10,569 nucleotides of DNA, taken from assembly GCA_904502105.1 (NCBI GenBank), contig CAJGDF010000036.1:1-10569 (forward strand). The letters are read 5' to 3'. Origin of the DNA: an uncultured Clostridia bacterium (lineage in GTDB: Bacteria > Bacillota > Clostridia > Oscillospirales > UBA644). Below are positions 5,591-10,569 of this stretch, piece after piece (the stretch's first letter is position 1; the number at the start of each line of letters is the position of its first letter). A program made the translations under genes and the position numbers. The notes below the pieces were generated by a model. It saw nothing but the letters and a program-made list of their open reading frames with translations, did no database searches and was not told the origin of the DNA.

Positions 5591-7743
5591 TTTTTTGTTC
5601 CTTTTTCAGGTGCACGTTCAACTGTCATAACATTTGTTATTTTATTTATTCTTTTCATAACAGTATCGAGATGTGCAATATCCATAACGTCAATATTAAG
5701 ATAAACTTCCATGCATCCGTCACTTAATTCATGAGTGTTGATTGAATGCATTACAATTCTCATTGAAGCTAAAACCATTGTGATATCAGCAACAAGATCT
5801 ATTCTGGAAAGAGCTGTTATGCAAATGGTTGTTGCAAAATATTCACTCGGTGCACCATCCCAATGAACACGTATCAGACGGTTTCCGTCAACGTTCTGCA
5901 TATGTTTGCAATCAGCTTTATGAACAGCAACCCCATTGCCTCTTGTTATATAACCGATAATTTCGTCGCCGGGAAGCGGAGAACAACAACCGGCAAGACG
6001 TACAAGACAGTTATCTATATCTTCAACGATAACACCGTTTATGGCTTTTCTTTTCGTAGTTACTTCTACTGTCTTGGGCTTTTCATTCTGCTTCTGAAGC
6101 TTTATATACTCGTCTTTAAGCTTTGGTAGAATTTTCGATATAGAAATACCACCGTAACCGATCGCCGCATAAAATTCATCAAGCTCGGTTATATTGTATT
6201 TCTTCATAACAGAGAGGAAGAAAATATTTTTGTCAACATTAACAAGATATACATTCAGCCTTCTGAGCTCTTTTTCAAGAAGATCTTTACCTGCCTGAAT
6301 GTTTTCTTCTCGTTTTTCCTTTTTAAACCACTGACGGATCTTTGCTTTAGCTTCGTTTGTTCTGACTAAATTCAACCAGTCTCTGGAGGGGCCTGTTGAG
6401 GATTGAGATGTGATAATTTCAACAACATCACCATTGTGAAGCTTGGTGGAAAGTTCGGACATACGTCCGTTTATCTTACCGCCGATCATTTTATTACCGA
6501 CAGCACTGTGAATTGAATAAGCAAAGTCGATAATGTTCGAATCAGCAGGAAGCTTGATAATATCTCCTTTAGGTGTGGAAACAAAGACCTGGTCACTGAA
6601 AAGGTCAATTTTAAATGTTTTCATGAAGTCATCTGCTTCAGAAACATCGGTCTGAACCTCAAGAAGCTTTCTTACCCATGAAAGCTTTTCATCAACAGAA
6701 CTGTCTGATATTCCACCGCTCTTATACTTCCAGTGTGCGGCAATACCTAGTTCCGCAATTCGATGCATTTCATGTGTTCTGATCTGAACCTCGAAGAAAT
6801 GACCGTTATTGCTGACGGTAGTATGTAAAGACTGATACATATTAGGCTTTGGAACGGCTATATAGTCTTTTAATCTGCCCGGAATAGCCTGGAATATATC
6901 GTGAATATGACCAAGTACGTTGTAACAGTCTCCGACTTTATCAACGATAACTCTGAATGCATATAGGTCATAAATTTCGTTGAAATTCTTGTTTTGAGTA
7001 AACATTTTACGGTAAATAGAATAAATATGTTTAACCCTGCCGTCTACAACAGCATTTATATGCTCCTCTTCAAGCTTCTTTTCAATCATATTTTTAATGC
7101 TTGTAAAGAAGTTTTTATCTGTATCCAGATTTGCAAGATCTTCCATTATTTCAGCATAGCCTATCGGGTCAAGATATTTTACAGCTATATCTTCGATTTC
7201 GGTTTTTATACTTTGAATACCTAATCTATGAGCTAAGGGGGCATATACTTCGATTGATTCCAATGCTATCGTACGCTGTTTATGCTCAGGCATAGAATCC
7301 AATGTCCTGAGATTATGTAAACGGTCGGAAAGCTTTATTAAAATTACCCTTATGTCTTTTGTCATTGCAAGCAGCATCTTACGAAGAGTTTCAAGCTGTT
7401 GTTCCTCTTTGGAAGAATACTTTATGCGTTCAAGTTTTGTTACTCCTTCGACAAGCTCGGCAACTTCCACACCGAACCTTTTTTTGATATCGTCATAAGT
7501 ATACTCTGTGTCTTCGATTATATCATGGAAAAGAGCTGCGACGATAGTATCTGTATCGCAGTCAAAATCAAGCAGGATCTTTGCAACCGCAATCGGGTGA
7601 TTGATGTACGGTTCTCCTGTTTTTCTCTTTTGGGATTCATGAGCAGCGAATGCAAAATCATACGCTTCCCTGATTTTCTCCATGTTATAATTTCTGCCTT
7701 TTTTTTCAAGAGCATCAAAAAGCTCTTTTGCCGAAGGCAACAT
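5587..7743 (-). CDS. relA: bifunctional (p)ppGpp synthetase/hydrolase Rel
   Basis: This 718-residue long RSH protein makes and degrades the stringent-response alarmone. From the chosen start: the HD hydrolase domain spans about 25-180 with H49, H73-D74 and D140. The synthetase domain spans about 235-345 with D259, R290-L-K-D293 (the RXKD form found in bifunctional enzymes rather than EXDD of RelA) and E318 in EVQIRT. The TGS domain is at about 382-443, the zinc-finger/CC domain at about 585-615 (C586-C587, H608, C612), and the ACT domain at about 635-715. All catalytic residues I know are intact. The frame extends 13 codons upstream to an ATG at 7780-7782 that would overlap recJ. The ATG at 7741-7743 is preferred because GAAGGA sits 6 bases upstream and the protein then begins as relatives do. 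The stop overlaps dtd. Confidence 0.96.
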   Translation of the reverse strand: MLPSAKELFDALEKKGRNYNMEKIREAYDFAFAAHESQKRKTGEPYINHPIAVAKILLDFDCDTDTIVAALFHDIIEDTEYTYDDIKKRFGVEVAELVEGVTKLERIKYSSKEEQQLETLRKMLLAMTKDIRVILIKLSDRLHNLRTLDSMPEHKQRTIALESIEVYAPLAHRLGIQSIKTEIEDIAVKYLDPIGYAEIMEDLANLDTDKNFFTSIKNMIEKKLEEEHINAVVDGRVKHIYSIYRKMFTQNKNFNEIYDLYAFRVIVDKVGDCYNVLGHIHDIFQAIPGRLKDYIAVPKPNMYQSLHTTVSNNGHFFEVQIRTHEMHRIAELGIAAHWKYKSGGISDSSVDEKLSWVRKLLEVQTDVSEADDFMKTFKIDLFSDQVFVSTPKGDIIKLPADSNIIDFAYSIHSAVGNKMIGGKINGRMSELSTKLHNGDVVEIITSQSSTGPSRDWLNLVRTNEAKAKIRQWFKKEKREENIQAGKDLLEKELRRLNVYLVNVDKNIFFLSVMKKYNITELDEFYAAIGYGGISISKILPKLKDEYIKLQKQNEKPKTVEVTTKRKAINGVIVEDIDNCLVRLAGCCSPLPGDEIIGYITRGNGVAVHKADCKHMQNVDGNRLIRVHWDGAPSEYFATTICITALSRIDLVADITMVLASMRIVMHSINTHELSDGCMEVYLNIDVMDIAHLDTVMKRINKITNVMTVERAPEKGTKK

Positions 7744-7749
7744 ACGGAT

Positions 7750-7755
7750 TCCTTC
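7750..7755 (-). promoter_or_regulatory. ribosome binding site that fixes the rel start
   Basis: GAAGGA on the minus strand is 6 bases from the ATG at 7741-7743. It lies in the 17-base gap after the recJ stop codon (7761-7763). The alternative upstream ATG at 7780-7782, inside recJ, has no comparable Shine-Dalgarno. Confidence 0.8.
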
Positions 7756-7760
7756 TTTCT

Positions 7761-9911
7761 TTATTGGTGAACAATGCTCCATGTAGCAGAGTTCTGAAGA
7801 TCTACTTTTTCAAAAGAATTACGATAGGTTATTTTTATAAAATCGGTTCCTGTATAAGTAATAAGATCAAGTTCTCTGAGAATATCTATTGATAACATGA
7901 AACGCGCATAATTGATATCAAGACCCGATTCATGTGAAAGTCTTCTTGCAAAAGAGTATGCGTTGTATTCTTCTGTCTCGGAATTTTGTTTTCTTATTTT
8001 CTTAAATACAGCAGCTACATGATCTCTGGTAAGAACTATATCATCAATGATTTTACCGTTCTTCTTGAAATTATCGTAAAAAAGCTTGTTAACTTTATCT
8101 TTGCTTTCTATGGATGTTGCAAGTTTGAATTTTTTTACATTAACAGAAAGACTTCTTTTACCGTTAAAGACATTGTCTCCCAAAGCACATACAACATCTA
8201 TTTCATCGCCTTTAACACAATTCAATTGGTTGAATTCTGTATTGAACATAAGCATTGTAACCGGTTCAAGCTGAGAGTCTTTTTTGGCAACCCTCATCTT
8301 GACATGATGACCACAGCCAATCGGTTCGATGTCAACGACTGTAAGGTTCTTAACAATAAATAACGGGGTGTTATTTCCTGTACCGAACGGTTCAAGCAGT
8401 CGAATAACGTCATATGTCTGAAGTGTTAATCTTTCAAATGGAAGTTCACACTCTGCTTCAATAACTGGAATAAGCATCTTGTCTGTTATTGTTTTATTTG
8501 AATGTGCAACTATATCCTTCTTAAAATCACTGTATTTTTCTCTGCTCAAAGATAAACCCGCAGCCATCTCATGACCGCCAAATTTAAGAAGGGAAGAAGA
8601 GGTTTCCTGTAAAAGTTCAAATATACTGATTCCTTTGACGCTTCGTGCGGAACCTTTCATGTTCTCTCCGTCGCCACATAATAAAATACAGGGTTTACCG
8701 TATTTTTCGATTATTCTTGAGGCAACAATTCCGATCACACCGTGGTGCCAGTCATCTGATCCAAAAACAAGTATCTTATCATTAAGACCTTCTTTTTCGA
8801 TCATTTTTTCGACATCCTTAAAGATTTCGGATTCAAGTTGTTGTCTTTTTCTGTTTTCTTCACATAGTGAAGTTGCTATTTCGGAAGCCACAGTATAATC
8901 TTTTTCCAAAAGAAGACTGATAGAGGTCTTAGGATCCCCTATTCTTCCTGCAGCGTTCAAACGCGGTGCTATAGTATATGCTATAACAGAGGAACTGACT
9001 TCTTTTTCGTTTCCCGAGGCTGAAAGTAATGCTTTAAGACCTACAGAGATATGTTCTTTAATCTTTTTGATACCTATTACGACAATTGCTCTGTTTTCGT
9101 TAACAAGAGGCATAATATCAGCGATTGTTCCGATAGCAACAAGATCACCGTAATCATCAAGTGCTTTAACGGTATCATTTGTAAGAGCACATATAAGCTT
9201 AAAAACAACACCTACCCCGGCCAGTTCAGAAAAAGGATATTTTCCTGAAGGTCTTTTGGGGTTAACAATAGCAACACATTCAGGTATAAGCTCGGTAACG
9301 GAACCGTCTTCATTTTGTTTAAGCTTACATTCGTGATGGTCTGTTATTACAATTTCAAGCCCGATGCTTTTGGCGAAAATAACTTCATCAACAGCCGTTG
9401 TACCTGTATCAACAGTAATAACAAGAGATGTTCCGTTTTCTTTTATTTTTCTTAATGCGCTTTCATTTAATCCGTACCCCTCATCTGTTCTTCCCGGTAT
9501 ATAATAATCAACACATGCTCCGCAAGAAGACAGATATTTATAAAGAATTGATACAGATGTTATACCATCTACGTCATAGTCTCCGTAAACAGTAATTTTT
9601 TCATTATTTTCAATAGCTTTTTTAATACGATCTACCGCTGCTTCCATATCGGGAAGAAGAAACGGATCATGAAGTCTGGTAGGTGAAATATTGAAAAAAT
9701 CTTCTATTTCAAATGTTTCACGAAAGCCTCTGTTGTAAAACAAGCGAGAAAGAAGTTCATAAAATGATCTTCTTGTTTCCTCGGATGTAGTACTGTTCTT
9801 TTTTCTTCTCGGTCTAAAATATTCCTCAAGAAAATCAGAAAATTCGGAAACTGTTTCCGCATTTTGATTTTTAAGAACCCATCTGCATTCAGGGCGTTTG
9901 ATTTCAGTCAT
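7761..9911 (-). CDS. recJ: single-stranded-DNA-specific 5'-3' exonuclease RecJ
   Basis: This 716-residue DHH-family nuclease degrades single-stranded DNA 5' to 3' in recombination, mismatch and base-excision repair. DHH core: D111-Y-D113-V-D115 (YGDYDVDGITS), VTVD168TG, D191-H192-H193-E, and IAD265IMPL, giving the metal-binding set. RN/PRLNAAGR (316-323) is the conserved arginine region. The DHHA1 domain carries WHHGVIGIVASR (388-399) and FGGHEMAAGLS (444-454). An OB-type nucleic-acid-binding domain follows at about 485-600. The last 110 residues form an additional, less conserved domain (about 620-700) that looks helical and winged-helix-like. The ATG directly follows the stop of the alcohol dehydrogenase gene, with AGGGGG (9919-9924) 7 bases upstream. 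No residue loss or frameshift is visible. Confidence 0.96.
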   Translation of the reverse strand: MTEIKRPECRWVLKNQNAETVSEFSDFLEEYFRPRRKKNSTTSEETRRSFYELLSRLFYNRGFRETFEIEDFFNISPTRLHDPFLLPDMEAAVDRIKKAIENNEKITVYGDYDVDGITSVSILYKYLSSCGACVDYYIPGRTDEGYGLNESALRKIKENGTSLVITVDTGTTAVDEVIFAKSIGLEIVITDHHECKLKQNEDGSVTELIPECVAIVNPKRPSGKYPFSELAGVGVVFKLICALTNDTVKALDDYGDLVAIGTIADIMPLVNENRAIVVIGIKKIKEHISVGLKALLSASGNEKEVSSSVIAYTIAPRLNAAGRIGDPKTSISLLLEKDYTVASEIATSLCEENRKRQQLESEIFKDVEKMIEKEGLNDKILVFGSDDWHHGVIGIVASRIIEKYGKPCILLCGDGENMKGSARSVKGISIFELLQETSSSLLKFGGHEMAAGLSLSREKYSDFKKDIVAHSNKTITDKMLIPVIEAECELPFERLTLQTYDVIRLLEPFGTGNNTPLFIVKNLTVVDIEPIGCGHHVKMRVAKKDSQLEPVTMLMFNTEFNQLNCVKGDEIDVVCALGDNVFNGKRSLSVNVKKFKLATSIESKDKVNKLFYDNFKKNGKIIDDIVLTRDHVAAVFKKIRKQNSETEEYNAYSFARRLSHESGLDINYARFMLSIDILRELDLITYTGTDFIKITYRNSFEKVDLQNSATWSIVHQ

Positions 9912-10569
9912 TTACATGCCCCCTTTGCTCATCTCAAGATAAATGTCAACACAGTCATCTTTTGAAATGTTAAGATGATTATTGTTAACATTCATTTTGA
10001 TAGCAAGATCGGCATATTTTTCAGCTTGTTCTTTAGAAAGTACAGGTTTTTGATAATAAACAGAGATTATATCATTTATCTGTTTTGAAAATTCAGTAGC
10101 AGAATTTATTCCGCAGACAGAAAGGGTTTCGGATATATCTGTAATAGCAGATACTCTTTCAAGAAACTGACCGATAAACACAGCACAGGCGTATCCGTGT
10201 GATGCATCATGCATTGTTGTAAGCATATAGCCCATAGAATGCGGAAAGCTTGTTCCACCGTCGTTAATTGCAAGACCGGCAAGAATTGAACCGAAATAGA
10301 GATCATCTCGTACCTGGGGATCGCAATCTGTATTCTCGGTAAACTTTAATATCGCAGGGAAAACCTTTTTGAGCGCGGCATGGCCATAAATTTTAGACCA
10401 TTCGCCGCCTCTTTTACTGTATATTGCTTCAATAGCATGACAAACTGAATCCAATGCAGTTGAAACTGTTATATGAGCAGGCATAGATTTAGTGTATGTG
10501 TAATCGCAAAGAGCAATTTTAGCATATGAATTTTTTGTTTTAACGGATTTTTTTATGGGAATATCTCCG
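9912..10569 (-). CDS. iron-containing alcohol dehydrogenase, C-terminal part (5' end outside window)
   Basis: This is 218 codons of a group III (iron-dependent) alcohol dehydrogenase. The frame stays open to base 10569, so the methionine at 10482-10484 is internal and the true start lies outside. The visible part covers the end of the Rossmann-like domain (KIALCDYTYTKSMPAH) and the helical metal-binding domain. All four metal ligands are present, numbered within the fragment: D40 and H44 (ALDSVCHAIE), H110 (SFPHSMGY) and H124 (DASHGYA). The family oxidises or reduces small alcohols/aldehydes with NAD(P)H in fermentation; the substrate cannot be read here. The stop codon touches the recJ ATG, so the two share a transcript. 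The C-terminus (EMSKGGM) is complete. Confidence 0.92.
   Translation of the reverse strand, partial: GDIPIKKSVKTKNSYAKIALCDYTYTKSMPAHITVSTALDSVCHAIEAIYSKRGGEWSKIYGHAALKKVFPAILKFTENTDCDPQVRDDLYFGSILAGLAINDGGTSFPHSMGYMLTTMHDASHGYACAVFIGQFLERVSAITDISETLSVCGINSATEFSKQINDIISVYYQKPVLSKEQAEKYADLAIKMNVNNNHLNISKDDCVDIYLEMSKGGM

Noticed and set aside
7399..7770. 123-codon open frame on the plus strand
   Set aside because: It is antisense to the conserved HD domain of rel; no domain or independent promoter is seen.
7744..7782. Upstream ATG extending rel by 13 residues into recJ
   Set aside because: It lacks a good ribosome binding site, while the ATG at 7741-7743 has GAAGGA 6 bases upstream and gives the usual N-terminus.
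7986..8363. 125-codon open frame on the plus strand
   Set aside because: It is antisense to the C-terminal part of recJ, its composition is rich in Phe/Tyr/Lys as expected for a shadow frame, and it matches no family.
10106..10306. 66-codon minus-strand frame inside the alcohol dehydrogenase
   Set aside because: It is an out-of-frame shadow; the overlapping frame carries the conserved metal-binding histidines.
10482..10484. ATG as the possible start of the alcohol dehydrogenase
   Set aside because: The frame is open and family-like upstream to base 10569, so this methionine is internal.

Overview
The window reads as an ordinary, densely packed chromosomal segment of a low-GC Firmicute, most likely a member of Clostridia. 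The basis is AT-rich DNA, HemZ, YqeG and DUF1846 homologues, S21, a bifunctional RXKD-type Rel, and the order recJ-rel-dtd-MBL-hemZ, which is typical of Firmicutes. All eleven supported genes lie on the minus strand, so transcription runs from high to low coordinates. I see no tRNA, rRNA, CRISPR array, insertion sequence, phage gene or riboswitch, and no intergenic stretch longer than 300 bases.

Region 1 (10569 down to 2197) is a seven-gene run with almost no spacing: the 3' part of an iron-containing alcohol dehydrogenase (5' end outside the window), recJ, bifunctional rel (ppGpp synthetase/hydrolase), dtd (D-aminoacyl-tRNA deacylase), a glyoxalase-II-like metallo-beta-lactamase hydrolase, the radical SAM protein HemZ, and a uridine-kinase-like nucleoside kinase. 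Several junctions are 4-base ATGA stop/start overlaps, which indicates one polycistronic, translationally coupled unit. It combines DNA repair (RecJ), stringent control (Rel), tRNA proofreading (Dtd) and small housekeeping enzymes.

Region 2 (2196 to about 1801) is a self-contained rpsU unit. It has a near-consensus promoter (TTTACA-17-TATAAT), a strong purine-rich ribosome binding site, the 58-residue S21 gene, and a hairpin terminator with a T-rich tract. The S21 gene was found by direct translation.

Region 3 (1789 to 183) is a two-gene pair, yqeG (HAD phosphatase) and an M24 Xaa-Pro aminopeptidase, joined by an ATGA overlap and closed by a 13-bp-stem terminator. No promoter is visible for the pair, so it may depend on read-through from rpsU.

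Region 4 (173 to 1) is a consensus sigma-A promoter (TTGACA-17-TAGAAT) driving a gene that runs off the left edge. Its first 29 residues resemble the DUF1846 family.

No clearly undescribed system was found. The points worth a second look are departures from familiar arrangements: no apt between recJ and rel, no hisS-aspS after hemZ, a nucleoside kinase without the N-terminal tRNA-synthetase-like domains often found in clostridial relatives, an alcohol dehydrogenase abutting recJ, and a promoterless yqeG-pepP pair behind the rpsU terminator.
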